In this document: positions 44,208 to 52,779 of the stretch, piece after piece
Numbering within the stretch: position 1 is the stretch's first letter
Layout: every line of letters starts with the position of its first letter
Translations under genes and position numbers: made by a program
Source of the DNA: Serpentinicella sp031432315
GTDB taxonomy: Bacteria; Bacillota; Clostridia; Peptostreptococcales; Natronincolaceae
Direction of reading: 5' to 3'
Length of the DNA: 64,000 bases
Assembly (NCBI RefSeq): GCF_031432315.1
Contig: NZ_JAVKGO010000004.1
Location: forward strand, 124,001 to 188,000
The notes under the pieces: generated by a model
Databases searched by the model: none
Told to the model about the DNA's origin: nothing
What the model saw: the letters and a program-made list of their open reading frames with translations, nothing else

Positions 44208-44338
44208 TTTTTAATCCCCTCATTTCTTTATAAAGGCGTTCTTTTCTTTCTTATTTTATTCTAGAAAAAAACTTTATCTCCTTCCTAAAACAACAGGTTT
44301 CGTACTACATAATGTACTAAAATGCCTTATTGTTTGAC

Positions 44339-45058
44339 CTACTTGATAGGATCTTTTGATGGTTTTCCTGCTTTCCTAGGAAATTTTGTCGAGGTATTAT
44401 TTATTTTCTTTATTACTAGCAAATTGTGAACAATATCACTAAAGGGCAATGGAATATCTATTTGTTTTTCAATTTTTCCACCTAATATTTTTACAGCTTT
44501 TTCTCCCGCATTTAGTTCTTGATCAAGCTGTTTACCTTTTTGACAGATAAAATATCCCCCTACTTTTACAAAAGGAAGACAATATTCAGCTAAAATGTTC
44601 AACGGTGCTACCGCCCTTGCTACAGCATAATCAAATTGTTCTCTATAATTTTTGTTGGTACCATATTCCTCTGCCCGACCATGAATATATTCCACATTAT
44701 CTAAACCAGTTTGGTTGCCAACTTCCTTTAGAAAGTTAATTCTTTTATTCAAGGAGTCTAATAGTGTTAGATCTATATCAGGAAAAAGTATTTTTATCGG
44801 GATTCCAGGGAATCCGGCTCCTGTTCCAACATCTATTATTTTTCCCTTAGGTTTTAATATCTCGCTCTTTATACATGAAATTGAATCTAAAAAATGTTTT
44901 ACCCCTATTTCATGTTCATCTTCAATAGCTGTTAAATTCATCTTTTGGTTCCATTCTAGTAATAGATCTTTATATATAATAAATTGTTTTGTTTGTTCTT
45001 CATTCAATTCATATCCTAGGGCTAAGCTACCTTTCTCAATAACCTCTTCTAACATCAT
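44339..45058 (-). CDS. rsmG: 16S rRNA guanine527 N7-methyltransferase RsmG (GidB)
   Basis: 239 residues. IDVGTGAGFPGIPIKILFP is the SAM-binding motif and VARAVAPLNILAEYCLPF with GGYFICQKG the later conserved blocks. It methylates G527 in 16S rRNA. It follows mnmG with four bases between, as in most Firmicutes. Two adjacent ATG codons (45058, 45055) are possible starts. Confidence 0.96.
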   Translation of the reverse strand: MMLEEVIEKGSLALGYELNEEQTKQFIIYKDLLLEWNQKMNLTAIEDEHEIGVKHFLDSISCIKSEILKPKGKIIDVGTGAGFPGIPIKILFPDIDLTLLDSLNKRINFLKEVGNQTGLDNVEYIHGRAEEYGTNKNYREQFDYAVARAVAPLNILAEYCLPFVKVGGYFICQKGKQLDQELNAGEKAVKILGGKIEKQIDIPLPFSDIVHNLLVIKKINNTSTKFPRKAGKPSKDPIK

Positions 45059-45062
45059 TTTC

Positions 45063-46952
45063 CTATCCCTCTTTCTTTTTTCGCCTCATTTGTTCCAGGT
45101 ATACAAGTAAAACAGAAACATCAGCAGGAGAAACGCCTGATATGCGAGAAGCTTGTCCAACAGACAGCGGCCTTATTTCGTCTAATTTTTGTCTGGCCTC
45201 CAACCTTAGTCCATCTATACTATTATAATCAATTTGATCTGGTAGTTTTTTATTTTCAAGTTTTTTAACACTATCTATCTGTTTAAGCTGTTTGTCTATA
45301 TACCCCTCATATTTAATAATAATTTCACATTGTTTAACAGCTCTTTTCATAAGTCCATAAGGCCTGTTGTGATCAATTTCTTTCATATTCTCATATGTAA
45401 TTTCTGGTCTTTTTAATAGTTCATACAGAGAAATTCCTGCTTTAATAGGTGCACTTCCGACTTTAATTAAGAAATCATTTACTGTTTCAGGTGAAACATT
45501 TGTGTTTCTCAAACGTTCTAACTCACGATCTATTTGTTCTTGTTTGTCTTTATATTTACGATATCGGTCCTCTGTAACTAGCCCTATCTCATATCCCTTT
45601 TCTGTTAGTCTAGCATCTGCATTATCCTGTCTTAAAACAAGTCTGTACTCTGCTCTAGATGTCATCATTCTATAAGGCTCATTTGTTCCTTTTGTAACAA
45701 GATCGTCAATTACAACGCCAATATAAGCATCTGAACGACTTAAAATCAAGGGATCTTCCCCACGGATTTTACGTACTGCATTTACCCCAGCAATTAATCC
45801 TTGTGCAGCTGCTTCTTCATATCCAGAAGTTCCATTAAATTGTCCTGCACTAAATAAATTATTAACATTTTTAATTTCTAGGGATGGTTTTAGCTGTGTA
45901 GGATCAATACAATCATATTCAATCGCGTAGGCCGGACGCATTATTTCAACATTTTCTAAACCAATTATACTTCTATACATCTTTACCTGAACTTCTTCGG
46001 CTAAACTTGTTGATATGCCTTGTACATACATCTCTTTTGTATTTAAGCCTTCAGGCTCTAAAAACACTTGGTGAGATGGTTTATCACTAAATCGTACAAT
46101 TTTATCTTCTATAGATGGGCAGTATCGTGGCCCAACACTCTCTATATCTCCTCTGTACATTGCAGAGCGGTTAAGATTATGTTTAATAATTAATTTTGTT
46201 GCTTCTGTTGTTCTCGCTAACCAACAAGGATGTTGGTCCATATTAATTTCATCATTTAAAAATGAAAAAGGATCTATTTCATCGTCACCATGCTGTACAT
46301 CCATCTTGTCAAAATCAATTGTGTCACTATGTACTCTAGCAGGTGTACCTGTTTTAAACCTTCTTAATCGACAACCTAAGTCAGAAAGTTTTTCAGATAA
46401 AAACTTAGATGAATACAGCCCATTAGGCCCGGACTCATAGTTAACTTCCCCTAAAAAAACTCGACTATTTAAATATACACCTGTAGCTATAATAACTGTC
46501 TTCGAGTGATAAACCCCACCATTACGAGTTAGAACCCCTTTAATTGTTCCTTCTTCAATAATGAAGTCAATTACTTCACCCTGCTTTAAAAATAAGTGTT
46601 CTTGATTTTCTAGGGTTTTTTTCATTTCTTCATGGTATTTTGTTTTATCTGCTTGTGTTCTAAGAGAATGTACTGCTGGACCCTTTGCTGTATTTAAAAC
46701 TCTACTTTGGATAAATGCTTTATCTATATTTAAACCCATTTCTCCACCTAAAGCATCTATTTCCCTAACGAGATGTCCTTTCCCCGTTCCCCCAATAGAA
46801 GGGTTACACGCCATCATAGCAACTGCATCTAAAGACATAGTTAAAATCAAAGTTCTATGTCCCATTCTAGCAGAGGCTAAGGCTGCTTCACAACCAGCAT
46901 GACCAGCACCAACAACAACAACATCGTAATTCCCTGCTTCATATGTAATCAT
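45063..46952 (-). CDS. mnmG: tRNA uridine-5-carboxymethylaminomethyl modification enzyme MnmG (GidA)
   Basis: 629 residues, full length. The FAD-binding motif is VVVGAGHAGCEAALASARMG near the start; RFKTGTPARV, GPRYCPSIEDK and FLEPEGLNT-type blocks follow and the C-terminal helical domain binds MnmE. With MnmE it modifies the wobble uridine of several tRNAs. GTAAGGAGG precedes the ATG. A 15-of-16 match to parS lies inside the gene at 45483-45498. Confidence 0.97.
   Translation of the reverse strand: MITYEAGNYDVVVVGAGHAGCEAALASARMGHRTLILTMSLDAVAMMACNPSIGGTGKGHLVREIDALGGEMGLNIDKAFIQSRVLNTAKGPAVHSLRTQADKTKYHEEMKKTLENQEHLFLKQGEVIDFIIEEGTIKGVLTRNGGVYHSKTVIIATGVYLNSRVFLGEVNYESGPNGLYSSKFLSEKLSDLGCRLRRFKTGTPARVHSDTIDFDKMDVQHGDDEIDPFSFLNDEINMDQHPCWLARTTEATKLIIKHNLNRSAMYRGDIESVGPRYCPSIEDKIVRFSDKPSHQVFLEPEGLNTKEMYVQGISTSLAEEVQVKMYRSIIGLENVEIMRPAYAIEYDCIDPTQLKPSLEIKNVNNLFSAGQFNGTSGYEEAAAQGLIAGVNAVRKIRGEDPLILSRSDAYIGVVIDDLVTKGTNEPYRMMTSRAEYRLVLRQDNADARLTEKGYEIGLVTEDRYRKYKDKQEQIDRELERLRNTNVSPETVNDFLIKVGSAPIKAGISLYELLKRPEITYENMKEIDHNRPYGLMKRAVKQCEIIIKYEGYIDKQLKQIDSVKKLENKKLPDQIDYNSIDGLRLEARQKLDEIRPLSVGQASRISGVSPADVSVLLVYLEQMRRKKKEG
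45483..45498. promoter_or_regulatory. Near-consensus parS-like site inside mnmG
   Basis: TGTTTCAGGTGAAACA differs from the Bacillus parS consensus TGTTTCACGTGAAACA only at one central base (C to G). It is about 4 kb from parB. The change hits the CACGTG core, so affinity may be reduced. Confidence 0.5.
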
Positions 46953-46968
46953 TTTTTGTCCTCCTTAC

Positions 46969-48354
46969 CTATTTTCCAATGCAAAAGTTTTGGAAAATAT
47001 GATTTATAAGATCTTCTTCTACTGTATCTCCAGAAATTTCTCCTAATGCTTCCCAACAGTCTCTAACATCAACTTCAATAAAATCAAGAGGTAGTTTTTG
47101 TTCTATGGCTTCAACACCCTCTTCCAAGCTTTTAAGCGCCCGCTCTAATGCATTTCGATGTCTTGCATTTGTTACCATGACAGTATCTTTAGATTTTACA
47201 TCCCCTTTATAGACCATATCTACAATTCTTTCTTCCAGGTCCTCTATGCCAGTTTCGGATAAAACAGATAACTTTATTATATTTTTACTATCAATATATT
47301 CTACAATAGCACCCTCATCGATTTTATGTGGAAGATCTAATTTATTTAATATAACTAATGCTTTTCTATTTCTTATTAGCTCGAGAATCTGAATATCATC
47401 CTCTGTTAATGAGGACGATATATCCAGCATAAAAATAATCAAATCTGCTTTATTAAAAAACTGTTTAGATTTTTCAACACCTATTTTTTCAACGATATCA
47501 TCAGTTTCTCTTATACCCGCTGTATCTATAATTTTTAAAGGAATTCCTCTAATACTTAAATTTTCTTCAATTATATCTCTTGTTGTTCCTGGTACATCTG
47601 TTACAATAGCTCTAGACTCCCCTAAAAGTGTATTCATTAATGAGGATTTACCCACATTTGGCTTTCCGACGATAACCGTATTTAAGCCCTCTCTAATAAT
47701 TTTACCAGTATCCGCTGTATCCAATAGTTGTTGTATTTCTTTTTTTACTTCTTTACTTTTATTTAACAATATATCTAGTGTTACTTCATCAACATCTTCT
47801 TCTGCAAAGTCAATAGAAACTTCAATATGGGCTAACATGTCCATTAAATTAGTAATAATTTCTTTAACTTTTTTCGATAAAGTACCTTCCAGTTGGTCTA
47901 GGGCTACATCGAAACCTTTATCAGTTTTTGCACTAATTAAGTCCATTACCGCCTCTGCCTGGGATAGATCTATTCTACCGTTTAAAAAGGCCCTTTTCGT
48001 AAATTCTCCTGGTTCAGCAGATCGTGCACCCATTCGCAAAACTAATTCTAGAATATTTTTTACTGGTATATATCCTCCATGGCAATTAATTTCTACAATA
48101 TCTTCAGTTGTATATGTATAGGGTGCTTTCATATATGAAACTAGAACTTCATCTAATCTATTACCTGTGTTAGGATCAAAAACATTTCCGTAGGTAATTC
48201 GACGTTCATCAAATTCGCTAAGTTTTTTACCTTTTTTAGATTTGAATATTTTGTCGGCAATATCTATAGCTGATTCTCCGCTTATTCGTACTATTCCGAT
48301 TCCAGCCTCTCCTGGTGCTGTTGCTATGGCAGCGATTGTATCACTTAAAAACAT
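46969..48354 (-). CDS. mnmE: tRNA modification GTPase MnmE (TrmE)
   Basis: 461 residues. N-terminal formyl-THF-binding domain (DTIAAIATAPGEAGIGIVRI), helical domain, G domain with GKPNVGKSSLMN, DTAGIRETDD and NKLD, and the C-terminal FCIGK with the conserved cysteine. It forms the wobble-uridine modification complex with MnmG, the next gene (16 bases away). Confidence 0.97.
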   Translation of the reverse strand: MFLSDTIAAIATAPGEAGIGIVRISGESAIDIADKIFKSKKGKKLSEFDERRITYGNVFDPNTGNRLDEVLVSYMKAPYTYTTEDIVEINCHGGYIPVKNILELVLRMGARSAEPGEFTKRAFLNGRIDLSQAEAVMDLISAKTDKGFDVALDQLEGTLSKKVKEIITNLMDMLAHIEVSIDFAEEDVDEVTLDILLNKSKEVKKEIQQLLDTADTGKIIREGLNTVIVGKPNVGKSSLMNTLLGESRAIVTDVPGTTRDIIEENLSIRGIPLKIIDTAGIRETDDIVEKIGVEKSKQFFNKADLIIFMLDISSSLTEDDIQILELIRNRKALVILNKLDLPHKIDEGAIVEYIDSKNIIKLSVLSETGIEDLEERIVDMVYKGDVKSKDTVMVTNARHRNALERALKSLEEGVEAIEQKLPLDFIEVDVRDCWEALGEISGDTVEEDLINHIFQNFCIGK

Positions 48355-48527
48355 GTTAACACCTCTTCAACAATTATAGTAAACGTTTTTTAAACTGTTA
48401 CCCTTATTATAACTTTCTACATCATTATAATCATCAAGTTTGCAATCCCTTATCATTATATAATTCCTTATCTTATTATTTTATAAAAATGATTTAAATA
48501 TGTAAATTTGATTTTATATTATCACAG

Positions 48528-48559
48528 AAGAAAACCCAGCTATTTAACTGGGTTTTCTT
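48528..48559 (-). terminator. Terminator built into the end of khpB
   Basis: Minus-strand stem GAAAACCCAG (48557-48548) and CTGGGTTTTC (48539-48530), loop TTAAATAG. The first arm is the last codons of khpB and the loop holds its stop codon. Confidence 0.75.
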
Positions 48560-49173
48560 TTAAGGGCTATAACCACTTTTCGATGAGGTTCTTCCCCTTC
48601 ACTGTAGGTTTGTACCGCTTTGCTAGATTGAAGTGCAGCATGAATAATTCTTCTTTCGTATGGATTCATCGGCTCAAGGGCTACACTTCTTTTTGTCCTT
48701 TTTACTTTTTCAACCATTTTATGCGCAAGATTTACTAATGTATCTTCTCTTTTTTGTCTGTAATTTTCTGTATCAATAAATACTTTAAGATACTTATCTC
48801 TACCTTTATTAATAACAAGGCTCGTTAAGTACTGTAAAGAATCTAAAGTTTGACCCCTTCTTCCAATTACAACACCCATATTTGGTCCTTCTAAATAAAC
48901 TTTCACAACATCTCCGTCTAGATAAGCATCAATCATAACCTCTAATCCCATGGCATTTAAGGTTTCTTTAAGAAAAATTTCAGCATCTTTCGCTGGAGTG
49001 TCTTTAACCGTCATCTTTATTTTTGCAAGTTTAGATCCAATAATACCTAAAAACCCCTTATTAGGTATATCTATAATTTTATATTCTACTTCATCTTTTT
49101 TCTTTTCAAGTTCAACTAATCCTTTTGAAATGGCTTCTTCTACCGTTTTTCCCGTAACCTCGATAGATTTCAT
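48544..49173 (-). CDS. khpB: RNA-binding protein KhpB (Jag)
   Basis: 209 residues: Jag N-terminal domain (IEVTGKTVEEAISKGL), a KH domain with GRRGQTLDSLQYL (about 108-120) and a C-terminal R3H domain (MNPYERRIIHAAL). KhpB pairs with KhpA to bind small and messenger RNAs and affects cell elongation. The gene abuts yidC and belongs to the rpmH-rnpA-yidD-yidC-khpB run. Its last codons form half of the terminator. Confidence 0.95.
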   Translation of the reverse strand: MKSIEVTGKTVEEAISKGLVELEKKKDEVEYKIIDIPNKGFLGIIGSKLAKIKMTVKDTPAKDAEIFLKETLNAMGLEVMIDAYLDGDVVKVYLEGPNMGVVIGRRGQTLDSLQYLTSLVINKGRDKYLKVFIDTENYRQKREDTLVNLAHKMVEKVKRTKRSVALEPMNPYERRIIHAALQSSKAVQTYSEGEEPHRKVVIALKRKPS

Positions 49174-49860
49174 CTACTTAGTTCCCCCCTTGAATAATGC
49201 ATTGGGCTTTGTAATTACTAATTGTTGTACAAACTGGAATGTATTACTTACTACCCAATATAAAGCTAGACCTGCAGGAAATCCTTGTCCAAAAACTTGG
49301 TCCGTAGTCATCACAAATATCATAACTGGAAAAATATAGTTCATTGTTTTTTGAGTTGATTGAGCTGATCCTTGTGCCCCAGCAGACATCGTTGCACTTG
49401 ATAAATAAGTTGTTATCCCTGCTAAGAGTGGTAATATCCATGGATCTGCTTCCGCTAAACTTGAAAGCCACAAAAAGCTAGTGTCGATCGCTGCATAAAT
49501 TTCTGCTGACTCAAAAACATATACTTCAGGATTTCTAAGTGCTGTAAACAACCCGATAATAATAGGAAATTGAATTAATAATGGTAAACAAGAGCTAAAA
49601 GGACTCACATTATGCTCTTGATAGAGCTCCATAATTTTCTGATTTAATTTTTCTTTATCATTTTTGTACTTTACTTGTAATTCTTTGATCTTAGGTTGTA
49701 TTTCCTGTGTTTTCTTCATTGACTTGGCCTGTTTAAATGTTAGTGGTAACATAGCTGCTTTTATTAAAATTGTAAATAAAATAATTGCTAAGCCATAATT
49801 ATCTACAACTTCATAAATATAAAACAACATGGACCCGAAAAACTGTGCTAGTGAAGTCAA
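49174..49860 (-). CDS. yidC: Membrane protein insertase YidC/OxaA
   Basis: 228 residues with five membrane segments. The core motif NYGLAIILFTILIKAAMLPL, the cytoplasmic coiled hairpin (QEIQPKIKELQVKYKNDKEK) and GFPAGLALYWVVSN are characteristic. The protein lacks the lipoprotein signal of Bacillus SpoIIIJ, which is common in Clostridia. It inserts membrane proteins with or without Sec. Confidence 0.95.
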   Translation of the reverse strand: MTSLAQFFGSMLFYIYEVVDNYGLAIILFTILIKAAMLPLTFKQAKSMKKTQEIQPKIKELQVKYKNDKEKLNQKIMELYQEHNVSPFSSCLPLLIQFPIIIGLFTALRNPEVYVFESAEIYAAIDTSFLWLSSLAEADPWILPLLAGITTYLSSATMSAGAQGSAQSTQKTMNYIFPVMIFVMTTDQVFGQGFPAGLALYWVVSNTFQFVQQLVITKPNALFKGGTK

Positions 49861-49888
49861 ATTCTAAACCCCCTACTAATTTAGACTT

Positions 49889-50107
49889 TTATTTTTTATT
49901 TAAAGGGTCATATCCACCTTTATTAAAGGGATTACACCTTAAAATTCTTTTTAATGTTAAATAACTACCTTTTAAAAAACCATAATGCTTGTACGCCTCA
50001 ATGCTATAAGACGAACAGGTAGGATAAAAGATACAAGTTCTTCTTCTTTTTAAGGGCGATAGCCACTTTTGGTAAATTTGAATTAAAAAAATAAAGACAC
50101 TTGACAT
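49889..50107 (-). CDS. yidD: Membrane protein insertion efficiency factor YidD
   Basis: 72 residues with IQIYQKWLSPLKRRRTCIFY, PTCSSYSIEA and RILRCNPFNKGGYDPL, the YidD signature. A small membrane-associated helper of YidC, between rnpA and yidC. Confidence 0.95.
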   Translation of the reverse strand: MSSVFIFLIQIYQKWLSPLKRRRTCIFYPTCSSYSIEAYKHYGFLKGSYLTLKRILRCNPFNKGGYDPLNKK

Positions 50108-50128
50108 AATTTATCGGCCTTTTCTAAA

Positions 50129-50467
50129 TCATTTATTTAATAACTGCATTTTTCTCATTAAATGCATAATTGCACTTTCAACTTCTTTATAAGTGGCATT
50201 AATACAATTTTGTCTTGCAATGAAAACAATATCATATCCATTTTTAAAACGAAAATCATTTATCCGGTAGCTTTCTTTCATTAGTCTTTTAACACGACTT
50301 CTTACAACACTATTACCTACTTTCTTAGAAACTACAAAACCAACCCGATTATAACTAAGCTGATTTTCTGTAATATAAAGAATTAAAAGTTTATTTGCCA
50401 TAGATTTTCTTTTTTGATAAACCCTTTGAAATTCACTGTTTTTTTTTAATCTATTGGCATTTTTCAT
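50129..50467 (-). CDS. rnpA: Ribonuclease P protein component
   Basis: 112 residues: NRLKKNSEFQRVYQKRKSMA near the start and RVGFVVSKKVGNSVVRSRVK, the RNR-type RNA-binding motif. It binds the RNase P RNA and helps cut tRNA leaders. It follows rpmH by 57 bases. Confidence 0.96.
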   Translation of the reverse strand: MKNANRLKKNSEFQRVYQKRKSMANKLLILYITENQLSYNRVGFVVSKKVGNSVVRSRVKRLMKESYRINDFRFKNGYDIVFIARQNCINATYKEVESAIMHLMRKMQLLNK

Positions 50468-50524
50468 CTTAATCCTCCATTATAAAAGAAAATAGTTATA
50501 GAAAAAGGCCACGTTAAGCGGCCC

Positions 50525-50659
50525 CTACGCAGTCAGTCTTTTTCTTCCTTTTAATCTACGTCTCTTTACTACATTTCTACCATTTTTAGTGCTCATTCTT
50601 TTTCTGAAACCATGCTCTTTACTTCTTTGTCTTCTTTTTGGTTGATAGGTTCTTTTCAC
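50525..50659 (-). CDS. rpmH: 50S ribosomal protein L34
   Basis: A 44-residue, Lys/Arg-rich protein read from a GTG at 50659: MKRTYQPKRRQRSKEHGFRK, then RMSTKNGRNVVKRRRLKGRK and a short end. This is a textbook L34. It starts the minus-strand run away from oriC, opposite dnaA. AAGGGGGTGTAATTT lies upstream. It is too short for usual ORF length limits. Confidence 0.97.
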   Translation of the reverse strand: MKRTYQPKRRQRSKEHGFRKRMSTKNGRNVVKRRRLKGRKRLTA

Positions 50660-50699
50660 AAATTACACCCCCTTAAATTACTTCTATATATCAATTTTA

Positions 50700-51180
50700 T
50701 ATTATTTAAAATTGAACACACTACAAATAGATTATAGCGACATAACGTTACACTGTCAAGTTTTTAGCAATACTACAAACTATTTATTGTTGTGGATAAT
50801 AGTTATTAACAATAAAAAATAATGTGGATATTTTGTTGTTTTTTGTTGAAACCTATAGTCAAATTTGTTATGATGGTTTTACTTGTTGATAATGTTCGTA
50901 ACTTTAATCACTTTATCCAAAGTTATTCACATTTGTGGATATTATTGTGCATAACATAGAATTATTGACATATATTTATCTGTTTGTGCTTTTTTTAGTC
51001 TTCTTAAATGTTAATAATCTTCTTGTTGATATTGTGTATAAGACTATATATAATTAAATTATTCACTCTTTTTTTTATTTTTCCACATCCATAAGCATAA
51101 CCATGTTGATAAAAAATATTACCCTTGCTTAATATTTTTTTGATTATCCTTGTGGATTTTTTTATGGATAACTTAGGATA
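50700..51180. other. Chromosomal replication origin oriC (rpmH-dnaA intergenic DnaA-box cluster)
   Basis: About 570 bases between divergent rpmH and dnaA. DnaA boxes by eye: perfect TGTGGATAA at 50791-50799; one-mismatch sites TGTGGATAT at 50823-50831 and 50934-50942, TTATCCAAA at 50913-50921, TTATTCACA at 50923-50931 and TGTGCATAA at 50946-50954; weaker ones near 51144-51159. Boxes at 50913-50954 are densely packed on alternating strands. The AT-rich stretch 51030-51140 is a possible unwinding element. The gene-direction switch here supports the origin. Confidence 0.85.
51026..51054 (+). promoter_or_regulatory. Likely dnaA promoter
   Basis: TTGATA at 51026-51031, a 17-base gap, and TATAAT at 51049-51054, facing dnaA and downstream of the dense DnaA boxes, so autoregulation by DnaA is plausible. 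Confidence 0.5.
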
Positions 51181-51228
51181 ACTTATATAAAAATAAATTT
51201 AATTTGCAGTAAGGGGGAACATGTTTTG

Positions 51229-52557
51229 ATGAATGCCGATCTTCCTATGATTTGGGACAAGACCTTGAACTTAATCAAAACAGAATTAACAGAGGTTAGC
51301 TTTTCGACCTGGATTAAAACAATTGAACCAGTTTCTATTGATGAAAGTACAGTCATTTTAAAGGTACACAATGACTTCAATAGAGATATTATTACAGGTC
51401 GATATGCTGGATTAATAGTAAATGCTATTAAACAGGTTACACATAAACAATACCAAATAAAGATTATTATTCCTGATGAAGAAAGTTCTATTAGTAAAGA
51501 AGAGAGTAAAAAACCTATAAGAGAATCTGGGCTAATAAAAAGCCTGAACCCAAAGTATACCTTTGATACCTTCGTTATAGGTAATAGTAATCGATTTGCA
51601 CATGCTGCTTCCGTAGCTGTAGCTGAACAACCAGCAAAAGCCTATAATCCTTTATTTATTTACGGTGGCGTTGGTTTAGGAAAAACACATCTTATGAATG
51701 CTATTGGACATTATATAAAGCAGAATAACGCGAATGCCCAGATTGTATATGTTTCTTCTGAAACCTTTACCAATGAACTTATAAATTCTATTCGTGATGA
51801 TAGAAACGTTGAGTTTCGAGACCGTTATCGTAATGTAGATGTGCTTTTAGTAGATGATATTCAATTTATAGCTGGAAAAGAAAGTACCCAAGAAGAATTT
51901 TTCCATACATTTAATGCTCTACATGAATCAAATAAACAAATTATTATTTCTAGTGATCGACCACCAAAAGAAATACCAACTCTAGAGGATCGTTTAAGAT
52001 CAAGGTTTGAGTGGGGACTAATAACTGATATTCAACCTCCTGATTTTGAAACTAGAATAGCTATTTTACGAAAAAAAGCTCAACTTGAAAATATGGACGT
52101 CCCTGATGAAGTAATGGCATTCATCGCTAGTAAAATTCAAGCAAATATTCGTGAACTTGAAGGTGCACTTATTCGAATTGTAGCTTATTCTTCTTTAGCG
52201 AATGGTGAAATTACCGTTGAAATTGCAAAGGAAGCTCTTAAAGAAGTCTTTTCATCTCAGAAAAAACAGATTACTGTCTCTCTTATTAAAGAAATTGTTT
52301 CTAAACACTTTAGTATAAAGATGGAGGATTACAATGCAAAGAAAAGAACTCGATCAGTTGCTTTTCCAAGACAAATTGCTATGTATATCACCCGTGAGTT
52401 AACTGATTTATCACTGCCTAAAATTGGTGAGGAGTTTGGAGGTAGGGATCATACTACAGTTATTCATGCCCATGAAAAAATTTCTAATGAAATGGAAAAC
52501 AGTGATGATTTTAAAGAAAAGATAAACAAAATTATTCGTCAACTTCGGGATGAGTAG
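51229..52557 (+). CDS. dnaA: Chromosomal replication initiator protein DnaA
   Basis: 442 residues. Domain I (about 1-80), a short linker, the AAA+ domain with GGVGLGKTHLMN near residue 143 and LLVDDIQFIAGKE, and domain IV with the DnaA-box-binding signature GGRDHTTVIHAHEKI near the end. It opens oriC and recruits DnaB. ATG at 51229 or the adjacent TTG at 51226 may be the start; GGGGG ends at 51217. First gene of dnaA-dnaN-yaaA-recF-remB-gyrB-gyrA. Confidence 0.98.
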   Translation: MNADLPMIWDKTLNLIKTELTEVSFSTWIKTIEPVSIDESTVILKVHNDFNRDIITGRYAGLIVNAIKQVTHKQYQIKIIIPDEESSISKEESKKPIRESGLIKSLNPKYTFDTFVIGNSNRFAHAASVAVAEQPAKAYNPLFIYGGVGLGKTHLMNAIGHYIKQNNANAQIVYVSSETFTNELINSIRDDRNVEFRDRYRNVDVLLVDDIQFIAGKESTQEEFFHTFNALHESNKQIIISSDRPPKEIPTLEDRLRSRFEWGLITDIQPPDFETRIAILRKKAQLENMDVPDEVMAFIASKIQANIRELEGALIRIVAYSSLANGEITVEIAKEALKEVFSSQKKQITVSLIKEIVSKHFSIKMEDYNAKKRTRSVAFPRQIAMYITRELTDLSLPKIGEEFGGRDHTTVIHAHEKISNEMENSDDFKEKINKIIRQLRDE

Positions 52558-52693
52558 AATTAACAGGCTACTGTTGATAATCTGTTGATAGTTTATGTGA
52601 CTATTATTCCTGTGGAATACTTTATAGTTATACACCTAGTTATACATTTTATACTCACAGCTGAGTTGCAATATTACTATAAATCACACATAG

Positions 52694-52779
52694 TTATTCA
52701 CAAATTAACAGGCCCTACTACTATTACTACTAAATATTTATTATTAATTTGTATATTTTAAAAGGGAGGGTTATCCACA
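52694..52779. promoter_or_regulatory. DnaA boxes in front of dnaN
   Basis: TTATTCACA at 52694-52702 (one mismatch) and a perfect TTATCCACA at 52771-52779. The second box fills exactly the nine bases between the GGGAGGG ribosome site and the dnaN ATG at 52780. The dnaA-dnaN gap (52558-52779) has further AT-rich sequence that may belong to a two-part origin. Confidence 0.7.

Noticed and set aside
49244..49471. 75-residue minus-strand ORF inside yidC
   Set aside because: A second frame of a well-supported gene, without its own ribosome site.
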